NCBI GenBank assembly: GCA_037129695.1
Contig: JBAXUL010000008.1
Location: forward strand, 6,299 to 70,298
DNA: 64,000 nucleotides
Origin: CAINVV01 sp037129695
GTDB lineage: Bacteria; Bacteroidota; Bacteroidia; Bacteroidales; Prolixibacteraceae
Direction: 5' to 3'
Both the position numbers and the translations under genes were made by a program. The notes under the pieces are model-generated. The model saw nothing but the letters and a program-made list of their open reading frames with translations. It did no database searches and was not told where the DNA came from. Below, in pieces: positions 35,592 through 45,613 of the stretch (position 1 is the first letter of the stretch; each line of letters starts with the position of its first letter).

Positions 35592-35796
35592 CTTTGGAAG
35601 AAATGAAATGAGCATTTTTGAAAAACACCAACCGAAATGATAATATCAACATGCGAATTCCGTATGAAATATTATTATTGTCATCCGAAGTTACCCGGAT
35701 CGAAAAAATCTGAACAGAGAAAACGTTTCTCAGAAATAATGAGCAATTTTAAACAAATTATTACTTCCCCGGACAAAGTAACAGTTGTTATAACCT

Positions 35797-38694
35797 ATGG
35801 ACTATTCTCAGGATTGTTTTTTAAAACAGATAGCAAATTCACTGTATCAACTTCATGGACAGAATATTACAAATATTACTGTGGTCTTTCCAAACCGCCG
35901 TGCAGGACTTTTTTTTACTGAATACCTGAATCGGATTATTTCTGGCCCCATTTTTTCTCCGGAGATCATCACCATTCAGGAGCTTTTTTCAAATATCTCT
36001 CCCTTACAGCGGGAAGATGAATTGCAACTTATTTTTCGCTTGTTCAAAATTTACTCCGAATTGAGTGGTTCCAAAGAAACATTCGATGAATTCTATTTGT
36101 GGGGTGAAATGTTGCTTCATGATTTTGATCAGGTAGATAAGTATCTGGTTGACTCCGAGTTATTGTTCACGAACATCACTGATTTGAAGGAAATTGACGA
36201 ACATTTCAATGATTGGAATGATGACAGAAAAGAGGAGATCAAGCATTTTTGGAAAAGTCTGACTACCGGAGATCAAAAAAGCGACCAGAAAGAATTTGCA
36301 CGTCTTTGGCAAGTGCTTTATCCGATTTATCAAAAGCTAAGAGTCGAACTCTTTGCCGGAAAAATAGCCTATGAAGGGATGCTTTTCCGTGATGCGGTTG
36401 AAAACCCGGATTATTTGCAATCAACATGGTTATCTTCCAGAAATTTCGTTGTAGCTGGATTTAATGCGCTGAACAATTGCGAAAAAAGACTCTTCCAATC
36501 GATGCAGGAAAGGGGTAATATTGCCTTTTACTGGGATTATGATGAATATTATTTGAATGACCTTAACCAGGAAGCCGGCCTGTTTATGCGTGAAAATCTG
36601 AAATTATTTCCACCGGCTGATCGTCCTTTTCTGACCAACAGACTTCAATTTCCAAGAAAACTTCAAATATTCCATACCCCTTCCCAAATGGGACAGGCAC
36701 AAATTGCTGCAAGGGAAATTTCATTGCTGGATGGAAAGTCGTCTGATTTTGATGACACTGCCATTGTTCTCTGCGATGAGGAGTTGCTCCTGCCTGTTCT
36801 GTCGGCCCTTCCCGACGATATTCTAAAAGTGAATGTTACGATGGGACTTCCGCTTAAACAGACACCGCTTTATAGCCTGATGGTCCATTTGGTCTCTCTT
36901 CAAAAAAAGAACCAGAGAGAAGGGAACCGCCTGTTTTTTCATTACAAAAGTGTGGTAGATATTTTAAATAATCAGTTGATTCAAGCAGTATATCCTACTG
37001 AATGTAAGTCGATTGTTGATATTATTGTTCGTAATAATATGCTTTTTGTTTCCGAAGTTGAATTGTGTGACAACGAACTCTTCAGCAAGATTTTTGTCTG
37101 TCGTGATACGGTCTCGGAGTTGCCTGACTATTTTCTCGCTATTCTGCACAACCTTTTCATGTTCTGGCAACAAAAAGATGAAGAAAATCATGCGGTTTAT
37201 TACCAGGAATATCTCTATCAGATCTATCTTTCAGTCAATAAACTGAATGCAACATTATTTTCTGAAGGTGCAGCCATCATGGGATCAAAGGATTTCCTGT
37301 CCAAGGAAACATTTTATCATCTTTTGCTTCAATATCTCAATGCCTTGAACGTTTCGTTTGAGGGTGAGCCGCTGGGCGGACTTCAGGTTATGGGAATTTT
37401 GGAAACGCGGACACTTGATTTTAAAAATGTAGTCTTACTATCTGTTAATGAAGGAATTATGCCGAAAGCGAATGTGTCCGGGTCGTTCATTCCTTACCAT
37501 CTTCGCAGGGGAGTTGGTCTCCCAACCCTTGAAGAGCAGAACGCGATGTATGCCTACTATTTTTATAGGCTGTTGCAGCGGGCCGAAAATGTAACCTTTG
37601 TCTATAATTCCGGAAGTAATGGTCTCAAGACCGGAGAGAAAAGCCGTTTCCTTTACCAGTTACTGCTTGAATCTCCTTTTCATATAACGGAAACCGGGAT
37701 GGAAAGTACCATTGACCCTGTTCCATACCATCCGGTTACGGTCGAAAAAAAGGGCAAGGTTTTAGAGATACTGAACGGATTTTTGGAGAGTGGCAAAAGA
37801 ATGTCACCAACGGCTCTTGATCAGTATTTGCAATGCCCTTTAAGCTATTACTTCAAGTATATCGCTCGTATCCAGGAGGAGGAAGAGGTTTCTGAAGAGG
37901 TGGATGCCAGAATGTTCGGAACGCTGTTTCATGCGGTAATGGAGAGTTTGTACCTGCCATTTTTAAACAAATCGATCGATGAAAAAATGTTGAATACATT
38001 GATCGAAAACGAAGAGTTGATAGGTGACGAACTCAAAAAGGCATTTAATACCTGTTTTTTCAAATCCAGGGGAGTTGAAGATCAACTTTCCCTGGCAGGC
38101 AGGAATATCCTGGTGTTTGAGGTTATCCGGAAAATGGTTCTGCAAACGATTAGGGTCGATCTTCGAAGAGTACCCTTTGTTTTGAAGGGACTGGAGCAAA
38201 ATGTACATGCGACTTTACGTATTTTCAACGGAACAAAAGTCGTTCGCATCGGCGGCGTGATTGACAGAATTGATGATGTATCAGGCTCTACCGAGATAAT
38301 TGATTACAAAACAGGTGCAACCGAGCATGTTTTCGGTACAATGGAGGATTTGTTCGACAAGGAAGCCAAAAAAAGGAACAAGGCAGCTTTTCAAACTATG
38401 GTTTATGGATTGGTATGGGATCAGTTGAACCCAGGATCTGTTTCGATATATCCGGCGATATACTGCCTTAAAAATATTTTCAAGAAAGAGGACAGAAGGC
38501 TTCAGATCAAGGAAGGTGGTTTGAGAGAGGTCAATTATACCGAATTGAAACATCAATTTGAACCTTTGCTGATCGCATTGCTGGAAGAGATTTTCAATCC
38601 GGAAATACCATTCAGTCAGACCAGTGTGGAGGAACACTGCCAATACTGCAATTTCACTGCGATCTGTGGAAAACAATCGCTCAATCGTGACTGA
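35797..38694 (+). CDS. AddB-like PD-(D/E)XK nuclease
   Basis: The N-terminal inactive helicase-like part (VVFPNRRAGLFF near residue 28) and the C-terminal RecB-type nuclease resemble the AddB subunit of double-strand-break resection complexes. The nuclease core shows GGVIDRID then IIDYKTG, with Asp836 and Lys838. Four cysteines, Cys680, Cys948, Cys951 and Cys957, are placed as in AddB's 4Fe-4S cluster. 965 aa. No AddA helicase lies beside it. The 14 terminal bases overlap the convergent trmD. Confidence 0.87.
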   Translation: MDYSQDCFLKQIANSLYQLHGQNITNITVVFPNRRAGLFFTEYLNRIISGPIFSPEIITIQELFSNISPLQREDELQLIFRLFKIYSELSGSKETFDEFYLWGEMLLHDFDQVDKYLVDSELLFTNITDLKEIDEHFNDWNDDRKEEIKHFWKSLTTGDQKSDQKEFARLWQVLYPIYQKLRVELFAGKIAYEGMLFRDAVENPDYLQSTWLSSRNFVVAGFNALNNCEKRLFQSMQERGNIAFYWDYDEYYLNDLNQEAGLFMRENLKLFPPADRPFLTNRLQFPRKLQIFHTPSQMGQAQIAAREISLLDGKSSDFDDTAIVLCDEELLLPVLSALPDDILKVNVTMGLPLKQTPLYSLMVHLVSLQKKNQREGNRLFFHYKSVVDILNNQLIQAVYPTECKSIVDIIVRNNMLFVSEVELCDNELFSKIFVCRDTVSELPDYFLAILHNLFMFWQQKDEENHAVYYQEYLYQIYLSVNKLNATLFSEGAAIMGSKDFLSKETFYHLLLQYLNALNVSFEGEPLGGLQVMGILETRTLDFKNVVLLSVNEGIMPKANVSGSFIPYHLRRGVGLPTLEEQNAMYAYYFYRLLQRAENVTFVYNSGSNGLKTGEKSRFLYQLLLESPFHITETGMESTIDPVPYHPVTVEKKGKVLEILNGFLESGKRMSPTALDQYLQCPLSYYFKYIARIQEEEEVSEEVDARMFGTLFHAVMESLYLPFLNKSIDEKMLNTLIENEELIGDELKKAFNTCFFKSRGVEDQLSLAGRNILVFEVIRKMVLQTIRVDLRRVPFVLKGLEQNVHATLRIFNGTKVVRIGGVIDRIDDVSGSTEIIDYKTGATEHVFGTMEDLFDKEAKKRNKAAFQTMVYGLVWDQLNPGSVSIYPAIYCLKNIFKKEDRRLQIKEGGLREVNYTELKHQFEPLLIALLEEIFNPEIPFSQTSVEEHCQYCNFTAICGKQSLNRD

Positions 38695-39361
38695 GCAGAT
38701 CGGGTCTGATCCGTCGCGTACGTTCTATTGCCTGGTCCATTTTCCATTCATCAATCAACTGGTCATTGCCAGAAAGTAGTATTTCAGGGACTTTCCAGCC
38801 TTTGTATTCCGCGGGCCGGGTATAAACAGGCGGTGTAAGCAATCCATCCTGAAATGAGTCGGTAAGGGCAGAAGTTTCATCGGAAAGCACTCCGGGTAAA
38901 AGTCGTACAATGGCATCCGAAATAATGGCTGCTGCCAGCTCTCCACCTGTCAGGACATAATCACCAATCGAAAATTCCCTGGTAATCAGGTAGTCTCTGA
39001 CGCGTTGATCTATTCCCTTGTAATGTCCGCATAAGATCAAAAGGTTACCTTTCATAGAGAGTTGATTCGCATCCTGCTGGGTGAATTTGGCTGCATCAGG
39101 TGTGAGAAATATGATTTCGTCATAGTTCCGTTCAGCTTTCAACTCTGAAATGGCCCTGTCAATTGGTTCGACCATCATGACCATGCCTGCTCCCTTGCTA
39201 AATGCGTAATCATCAACCCGTTTGTGTTTATCCGTAGCCCAGTCCCTTATATTGTGGATGTAAATTTCAGCCAAACCCTTCTCTTTAGCCCGTTTCAGAA
39301 TGGAATGGTTAAACGGACTTTCAAGTAATTCGGGAACAACCGTCAGGATATCTATGCGCAT
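38681..39361 (-). CDS. trmD: tRNA (guanine37-N1) methyltransferase
   Basis: SPOUT-family enzyme that methylates G37 of tRNAs to prevent frameshifting. Hallmarks: MRIDILTVVPE at the start, DDYAFSKGAGMVM, LCGHYKGIDQRV, and the trefoil-knot SAM site IGDYVLTGGELAA. I use the ATG at 39359-39361: a -7 box TACCTTTG at 39377-39384 would put the transcript start inside the longer frame. 226 residues. Confidence 0.96.
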   Translation of the reverse strand: MRIDILTVVPELLESPFNHSILKRAKEKGLAEIYIHNIRDWATDKHKRVDDYAFSKGAGMVMMVEPIDRAISELKAERNYDEIIFLTPDAAKFTQQDANQLSMKGNLLILCGHYKGIDQRVRDYLITREFSIGDYVLTGGELAAAIISDAIVRLLPGVLSDETSALTDSFQDGLLTPPVYTRPAEYKGWKVPEILLSGNDQLIDEWKMDQAIERTRRIRPDLLSHD

Positions 39362-39376
39362 AAATACAATTTTTGG

Positions 39377-39384
39377 CAAAGGTA
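39377..39384 (-). promoter_or_regulatory. -7 promoter box for trmD
   Basis: Minus-strand TACCTTTG, full match to TAnnTTTG, 15 bases upstream of the chosen ATG; it rules out the longer reading frame that begins at 39379. Confidence 0.65.
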
Positions 39385-39537
39385 AAAAAAGTATCTCATG
39401 CTCAGATTCCGTCGAATTAAATGCTATTTGAAAAAAATCTAAAAATATGTGATAGAAACAGTTGACATTAACTGGTAATTATCTATTTTCGTGCTGAATA
39501 TAATGTACATCCATCCTGGCTTAACGGCCCTAATAAA

Positions 39538-41769
39538 ATGCTGATGAAATCTAAAGAATTGAACAATCCTGCTACTGAACCGGAAAATGAACAGCAACCA
39601 GTTACCGGAGAGCAGATTGCAGAGACAAGCGGTACTTCGGAAACTATTGAAAAAAATGAAGAAGCTTTAGAAGAGGATCTTGCAACAGAAAAACCGGAAT
39701 CAGAGCCAGTCATTGCCGCGGAAACAATTGAAAGCAATGAGTCAACTCCTGATAATGAGCCTGTTCCTGCAGAATCTGAGCCTTTAACCGAACCTGAACC
39801 TGTAGTTGTTACCAAACCAAAATCAACCCGGAAAAAAGCTTCAGCCAAGGAAGTTGCAACAGAAGAACCTAAAGCCGAAACAGAAGTTTCTATTGAGCCT
39901 GCAGAAATTCCGGTTTCAGTAACTGTTCATGAAACAGAAGCTGAATTAACGGATGCAATCCTTGAACCTCAGTTAGATCATACTGATGAAGATGATGATC
40001 CATTTCATGATGATGAGCCTTCTGCGGATGGCCTTCCGATTCACGATTATTCATCTTACAACAAGATCAACCTGATCAATACCCTTAGAAAAATCATCGG
40101 CGAGGGGGATGTGGATGTGATCAAACCTCATGCAGATGCCATCAAGGCCTGTTTTTATAAAATCAGAAATCATGAATTGGCAGAACAAAAAGCTGCCTAT
40201 GTCGCGGAAGGGCATGAAGAAGAACTATTTCTGCCGGATTCTGATCCTTTTGAACAAGAATTAAAAGATCTCTTCAGGGAATACAAAAATCTCCGTTACG
40301 AATCCAACAAAAAGCTGGAAGCAGTGAAGGAGGAGAATTATCTCAGGAAGATGGAGATCATTGAAGAGATCAAAACACTCGTGAACAGTGAGAATTCATT
40401 GAATAATACTTTCCAGCTTTTCAATGAACTACAAATAAAATTTAAGGCCATTGGTCAGGTTCCACAGTCTAAAGTCAAAGATCTTTGGGAGAATTACCAT
40501 TATCAGGTCGAACGTTTTTATGATTTTGTGAAAATCGACCGTGAATTGCGTGACCTTGATCTGAAACGCAACATGGATCAAAAGATGCTTTTGTGCATCA
40601 AGGCTGAAGAGTTGTCGGTTGCGTCAGATGAGCCTCTGGCGACTTTCAGGGAACTCCAGAAATTACATGAATCCTGGAGAGAGATTGGTCCAGTGCCGCG
40701 CGATCACAAACAGGAACTGTGGGATCGTTTTAAAACCGCTACTTCAGTTATCAACAAAAGATACCAGCAGCATTTCGAACAGGAACGTTCTGTTCAGAAA
40801 GAGCAGCTTCAAAAGAAAATAGAACTCTGCGAAAGGGCAGAAGAGCTCTCTACTTTCGTTTCTGATAATCCTCGCGAATGGAACGATGTGACCGAAAAGG
40901 TCATCTTCCTGCAGGAGGAGTGGAAGAAAACAGGTTTTGGCCCCAGAAAAGAGAATTCAAAAATCTGGGATCGTTTCAGAGCTGCCAATGATACCTTCTT
41001 TCAAAACAAACGCAATTTCTGGAACAAGAGCAAAGAGCACTTGCTTCAGAATCTGGCATTGAAAGTTGATATTTGTGAACAGGCTGAAAAACTGAAAGAT
41101 AGCGAAGAATGGAAGGCCACAACGGATCGATTAATTACACTTCAGAAAAAGTGGAAAGAGGTTGGACCGGTTCCAAGAAAGCAATCCGAATTAATCTGGA
41201 AGCGTTTTCGTACTGCCTGCGATGAGTTTTTCAACAAAAAACAAACTCATTTTTCAGGTGTCACAGGCGATCAGGATGAGAACCTAAAAGCAAAAAAGAT
41301 ACTTATTTCCGAGATTGAGGAATACAAACCTGCGGGAATTGCCAAAGATGATCTTGCTGCCCTGAAAAAATTCCAGGACAGATGGGCTGAAATTGGTCAT
41401 GTTCCTTTCCGGAAAAAAGAGGAGCTGCAAAATAAGTACCATGATGCGATTGACAACCAGTTCAATAAAATCAAGATAGACGATCAGGATTTAAACCTGA
41501 TCAAATTCAAATCCAAAATTGAACATCTTGCGTCTGTACCCAGAGGCTGGTCTAAAATCAATACCGAGCGCGACCGTTACGCTGTGAGACTCAGACAACT
41601 TGAAAACGACATCAATACACTCACCAACAACGTTGGTTTCTTCGGTACCTCTGAAGGTGCCCAATCGCTTGTAAGGGGGGTGAACGATCAGATAGATAAG
41701 TTAAAAGCTCAAATTGATCAACTCAAATCAAGGATGAAAATCATTGATGAACAGGAAGAGATCAATTGA
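39538..41769 (+). CDS. DUF349 repeat protein with acidic N-terminal tail
   Basis: 743 residues. The first 165 or so are Glu/Pro/Thr-rich and look disordered. From about residue 285 five DUF349 modules recur every 77-81 residues, each with a W..IG.VP core (about positions 300, 381, 461, 538 and 615), and a C-terminal coiled coil ends the protein. No enzyme motif or membrane segment. DUF349 proteins have no settled function; related proteins in other phyla are linked to DNA or ribosomes only loosely. Located 147 bases before pyrG. Confidence 0.88.
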   Translation: MLMKSKELNNPATEPENEQQPVTGEQIAETSGTSETIEKNEEALEEDLATEKPESEPVIAAETIESNESTPDNEPVPAESEPLTEPEPVVVTKPKSTRKKASAKEVATEEPKAETEVSIEPAEIPVSVTVHETEAELTDAILEPQLDHTDEDDDPFHDDEPSADGLPIHDYSSYNKINLINTLRKIIGEGDVDVIKPHADAIKACFYKIRNHELAEQKAAYVAEGHEEELFLPDSDPFEQELKDLFREYKNLRYESNKKLEAVKEENYLRKMEIIEEIKTLVNSENSLNNTFQLFNELQIKFKAIGQVPQSKVKDLWENYHYQVERFYDFVKIDRELRDLDLKRNMDQKMLLCIKAEELSVASDEPLATFRELQKLHESWREIGPVPRDHKQELWDRFKTATSVINKRYQQHFEQERSVQKEQLQKKIELCERAEELSTFVSDNPREWNDVTEKVIFLQEEWKKTGFGPRKENSKIWDRFRAANDTFFQNKRNFWNKSKEHLLQNLALKVDICEQAEKLKDSEEWKATTDRLITLQKKWKEVGPVPRKQSELIWKRFRTACDEFFNKKQTHFSGVTGDQDENLKAKKILISEIEEYKPAGIAKDDLAALKKFQDRWAEIGHVPFRKKEELQNKYHDAIDNQFNKIKIDDQDLNLIKFKSKIEHLASVPRGWSKINTERDRYAVRLRQLENDINTLTNNVGFFGTSEGAQSLVRGVNDQIDKLKAQIDQLKSRMKIIDEQEEIN

Positions 41770-41787
41770 TTATAAACCACTTCACAG

Positions 41788-41816
41788 GACCCGTTCCCAT
41801 CCAGGAGCGGGTCTTT
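41788..41816 (+). terminator. Hairpin after the DUF349 gene
   Basis: A 10-bp stem with one wobble (41788-41797 with 41804-41813) closing a six-base loop. The T run after it is short, so it may act as a weak terminator or as part of the pyrG leader. Confidence 0.5.
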
Positions 41817-41916
41817 GATTTAGAATCCGGCTTGCTTTTTTTTGCTGTCAGATTCTGCCTTTACATTTTTTATTCGTTACTTTGCGTGCTTTAAAACACA
41901 TTAAATCAGGAAAGAT

Positions 41917-43536
41917 TTGTCTACCACGAAGTACATTTTTGTAACAGGAGGAGTCGCTTCATCACTGGGAAAAGGTATTATTGCCTCATCTTTGGCCAAA
42001 TTGCTTCAGGCAAGGGGGTACAAGGTAACTATCCAGAAACTCGACCCATACATCAACGTCGATCCCGGCACACTGAATCCTTATGAACACGGGGAGTGTT
42101 ATGTCACTGAAGACGGGGCTGAAACAGACCTCGATCTTGGTCATTATGAACGTTTTCTCAATTCACCCACCTCGCAGGCCAATAATGTCACGACAGGCAG
42201 AATCTACCAGTCTGTGATCAATAAGGAGCGCAGAGGCGACTATCTTGGAAAAACGGTTCAGATCATTCCGCACATTACGGATGAGATCAAGCGTTATATT
42301 AAATTCCTCGGTTCGAAGAAAAGATTTGATGTGGTCATTTCCGAAATTGGAGGGACTGTAGGCGATATTGAATCATTGCCCTATATCGAGGCAGTTCGTC
42401 AGATGAAGTGGGAACTGGGGACAGATGCCCTGATTATCCACCTGACACTGGTTCCGTACCTGTCTGCATCAGGTGAACTTAAAACAAAACCTACACAGCA
42501 TTCCGTCAAACAGTTGCTTGAAAATGGAGTACAGCCTGATGTGCTGGTCCTCCGGACTGAACATCAACTGACACCTGACCTGAAAGGTAAGGTAGCCCTG
42601 TTTTGCAATGTCAGCAAGGAAGCGGTCATCGAATCGATCGATGTTTCGACGATTTATGAGGTCCCAATCAGGATGAAGGACGAAAGACTGGATGAGATCG
42701 TTTTGAAAAAATTGGGTCTGCCGCTGGGCAACGAGCCTGATCTAAAAAGCTGGAATGAATTCCTTTTCCGTTACAAGAATCCTAAAAAAGAGGTTAAAAT
42801 CGCGCTTATCGGTAAGTATGTTGAATTGAGAGATGCATATAAATCAATCGCAGAGGCACTTATACATGCGGGTGCAACCAACGAATGCAGGGTTAAGGTG
42901 GAATGGATCCATTCCGAAAAGATCAACGAAGACAATATTGAACAAAAACTTAAAGGCTGTCAGGGTATTTTGATTGCTCCCGGTTTTGGACACCGGGGAA
43001 TTGAAGGAAAAATTACTGCAGCCAAATATGCCCGGGAATTAAAAATCCCCTATTTTGGAATCTGTCTGGGAATGCAGATCGCAGTCATTGAATTTGCCCG
43101 AAATGTGCTTAAAATGGCTTGTGCTGACTCGACCGAAATGAACCAGTTGACTGAATTTCCCGTGATCGATTTAATGGATGAACAAAAGAATATCGTTGAC
43201 AAGGGCGGTACCATGCGGTTGGGTTCATATGCCTGTAACCTGAAACGAGATTCTATTGCATATGTTGCTTACGGAAAATCCAAAATATCAGAACGCCATC
43301 GTCACAGATATGAGTTCAATGACAAATATCTATCACAGTTTGAAAAGGCGGGCATGAAAGCTACCGGTATCAATCCGGATACTAATTTGGTTGAAGTCAT
43401 CGAAATCCCGGATCATCCCTGGTTTCTCGGGGTACAATTTCATCCTGAATACAGAAGTACAGTACTTCAGCCACACCCGCTTTTTGTTGCATTTATCAAG
43501 GCGGTGATTAAAAACGCACAAAAAATTTCAATTTAA
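41917..43536 (+). CDS. pyrG: CTP synthase
   Basis: Amidates UTP to CTP with ATP and glutamine. Synthetase domain (about 1-270): GGVASSLGKG P-loop, DPYINVDPGTL and SEIGGTVGDIES. Class I glutaminase: Cys383 in FGICLGMQ, and His509 with Glu511 in QFHPEY. It begins with TTG at 41917, preceded by AGGAAAG; no ATG is available before the conserved start. 539 residues. yidC begins 3 bases after its stop. Confidence 0.97.
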   Translation: MSTTKYIFVTGGVASSLGKGIIASSLAKLLQARGYKVTIQKLDPYINVDPGTLNPYEHGECYVTEDGAETDLDLGHYERFLNSPTSQANNVTTGRIYQSVINKERRGDYLGKTVQIIPHITDEIKRYIKFLGSKKRFDVVISEIGGTVGDIESLPYIEAVRQMKWELGTDALIIHLTLVPYLSASGELKTKPTQHSVKQLLENGVQPDVLVLRTEHQLTPDLKGKVALFCNVSKEAVIESIDVSTIYEVPIRMKDERLDEIVLKKLGLPLGNEPDLKSWNEFLFRYKNPKKEVKIALIGKYVELRDAYKSIAEALIHAGATNECRVKVEWIHSEKINEDNIEQKLKGCQGILIAPGFGHRGIEGKITAAKYARELKIPYFGICLGMQIAVIEFARNVLKMACADSTEMNQLTEFPVIDLMDEQKNIVDKGGTMRLGSYACNLKRDSIAYVAYGKSKISERHRHRYEFNDKYLSQFEKAGMKATGINPDTNLVEVIEIPDHPWFLGVQFHPEYRSTVLQPHPLFVAFIKAVIKNAQKISI

Positions 43537-43539
43537 TTT

Positions 43540-45462
43540 ATGGATAAGAATACCATTGCCGGACTGGTTCTCATATTTGCTATCTTATTTACAGCCAGTT
43601 ATTTTAACAAGCCTTCAGATAAAGAAATAGAGAAACTGAGGTTGAAGAACGATTCCATTTCCCTTGCAGACTTGACCCGGGAGAAGGACAATGCCAAACA
43701 GGCAGAACTCTCCAGTGTGAAACCTGACATTTCGAAATCAGACGCTTCTACTGTTCAGAACGAATTGACAGGTCTTTATGGTGTTTTTGCCGTTGCCGCA
43801 ACAGGTGAAGAAAAATTCACTACACTGGAAAACAACCTGATGAAAGTGGTGTTGTCCAATAAAGGTGGAAAAATATATTCTGTTGAGTTAAAAGACTACA
43901 AAAGGTTTGATGGCAAACCCCTTGTGCTTTTTGAAGGCGGAGAAAACCGTTTTGGATTGAATTTCTTCTCTCAGAATAAAAGTATTCAGACAGATCACTT
44001 TTTCTTTCAGCCTTCTGTCAACGAAAAGATAATCACCGTATTGGGGGGTAAAGTTCCAAAGGGAAAAGAGGGCAGGGAAAAATACAACAAAGACAATCAG
44101 AATGATTCGAAAACAGTATCTATGCGACTTGATGCTGGAAATGATGTCTTTATTGAATATGCTTATACCCTCAAACATAATTCTTACCAACTGGATTTCA
44201 ACATTAAAACCTCCGGTTTGAAAAAGGTGGCGGGCACAAATTCCGAATATGTCAACTTTCTTTGGAGTATCAACATGCCAAGGCAGGAGAAGATGTCGAA
44301 ATTTGGTGAAAACAACCAATCTACCATCTACTATAAGTTTGACAAGGATGTCGTAGATAAACTTGCACCGGCTAAATCTGAATCTAAGACCCTGTCAACC
44401 AAAGTGAAATGGGTTGGATTCAAGCAACAGTTCTTCTCGTCTGTTTTGATTGCAGATCAGGCATTTTTGAATGGTCAGATTTCCACAAAGAAAAAAGACC
44501 TGGATTCTTCCTATGTTGCAGAAATGACAGCCGATTTGACAATTCCTCTGGATGTCAAAGGGAACGAGATTTTTCCTGCTAAAATTTATTTTGGACCAAA
44601 CCAGTACAATACCCTGAACCAATTTGACCTTGGGATGGAAGATCAGCTTTCACTGGGCTGGACAGTCATTGGATGGGTCAACAAAATTATTGTCATTCCG
44701 GCTTTTGACTTCCTTCGCCGGTTCATCAGCAATTTTGGATTGATCATCCTTCTGCTGACGATTTACATCAAGTTGCTGACGCTGATTTTTACGTATAAAT
44801 CGTACATCTCTACCGCAAAAATGAGGCTTTTGAAACCCGAGATTGAGGAGATTCAAAAGAAATATGGTGATGATAAGAAACTGGAATCACAACAGGCTGT
44901 CATGGCTTTTTACAAAAAAGCCGGAGTTAATCCAATGGGTGGCTGTTTGCCTATGTTGCTACAGATGCCGATCCTGGTTGCCATGTTTTATTTCTTCCCA
45001 ATTTCCATTGAACTTCGTCAACAAAGTTTCCTCTGGGCAACCGATTTGTCAACTTACGATTCAATCATGACCTTGCCGTTTACGGTGCCCGGCTTTGGTA
45101 ACCATGTCAGTTTATTCTGTTTGCTGATGACAGTCACCAATATTCTATACGTAAAATACAACAATGAAATGACAGGAGCCGGTACGCAACAGATGCCAGG
45201 TATGAAAACCATGATGTACCTTATGCCTGTTATGTTTCTGTTTATTTTCAACAGCTATGCAGCCGGCTTGAGTTTGTATTACTTCCTTTCACTGGTGTTA
45301 ACCTTTGTGCAGATGTACATCTTCAAAAAATTGATCAATGAAGACAAGATCCATGCTCAGTTGAAAGCGAAACAAAAAGTGCCTGTTACCAAATCCAAAT
45401 TCCAGACACGACTGGAGGAGGCTTCCAGACAAAAATCATTGCAAGACAAAAAGAAAAGATAA
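43540..45462 (+). CDS. yidC: Membrane protein insertase YidC
   Basis: Inserts and folds inner-membrane proteins with or without Sec. Domains: a leading transmembrane helix (about 5-21), a large periplasmic domain (about 60-360) typical of Gram-negative YidC, and the five-helix insertase core (about 370-600) including the KPEIEEIQKKY loop and the GGCLPMLLQMPI segment. A basic C-terminal tail. 640 residues. Directly coupled to pyrG. Confidence 0.96.
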   Translation: MDKNTIAGLVLIFAILFTASYFNKPSDKEIEKLRLKNDSISLADLTREKDNAKQAELSSVKPDISKSDASTVQNELTGLYGVFAVAATGEEKFTTLENNLMKVVLSNKGGKIYSVELKDYKRFDGKPLVLFEGGENRFGLNFFSQNKSIQTDHFFFQPSVNEKIITVLGGKVPKGKEGREKYNKDNQNDSKTVSMRLDAGNDVFIEYAYTLKHNSYQLDFNIKTSGLKKVAGTNSEYVNFLWSINMPRQEKMSKFGENNQSTIYYKFDKDVVDKLAPAKSESKTLSTKVKWVGFKQQFFSSVLIADQAFLNGQISTKKKDLDSSYVAEMTADLTIPLDVKGNEIFPAKIYFGPNQYNTLNQFDLGMEDQLSLGWTVIGWVNKIIVIPAFDFLRRFISNFGLIILLLTIYIKLLTLIFTYKSYISTAKMRLLKPEIEEIQKKYGDDKKLESQQAVMAFYKKAGVNPMGGCLPMLLQMPILVAMFYFFPISIELRQQSFLWATDLSTYDSIMTLPFTVPGFGNHVSLFCLLMTVTNILYVKYNNEMTGAGTQQMPGMKTMMYLMPVMFLFIFNSYAAGLSLYYFLSLVLTFVQMYIFKKLINEDKIHAQLKAKQKVPVTKSKFQTRLEEASRQKSLQDKKKR

Positions 45463-45493
45463 AAAAAAGCGCCGGTGGGGCGCTTTTTTTTTT
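45461..45493 (+). terminator. Intrinsic terminator after yidC
   Basis: AGCGCC pairs with GGCGCT around GGTGG, preceded by A8 and followed by T10. It starts within the last two bases of the yidC stop codon. Confidence 0.87.
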
Positions 45494-45613
45494 GACTATT
45501 CGACAATGATAGGGGAGTTGGAGCTTTTTGTATCTACAACAATCAAATTACTGTGTAGTGTTTGTATTTAAAGAATTGATCACAGTATGCAGTCGTTAAT
45601 AGGGCCCTAATTT

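Noticed and set aside
35637..35921. 94-codon plus-strand frame upstream of the AddB-like gene
   Set aside because: Overlaps the nuclease N-terminus in another frame, has no domain, and lies in the leader of that gene.
38281..38676. 131-codon minus-strand frame
   Set aside because: Antisense shadow of the nuclease C-terminal domain.
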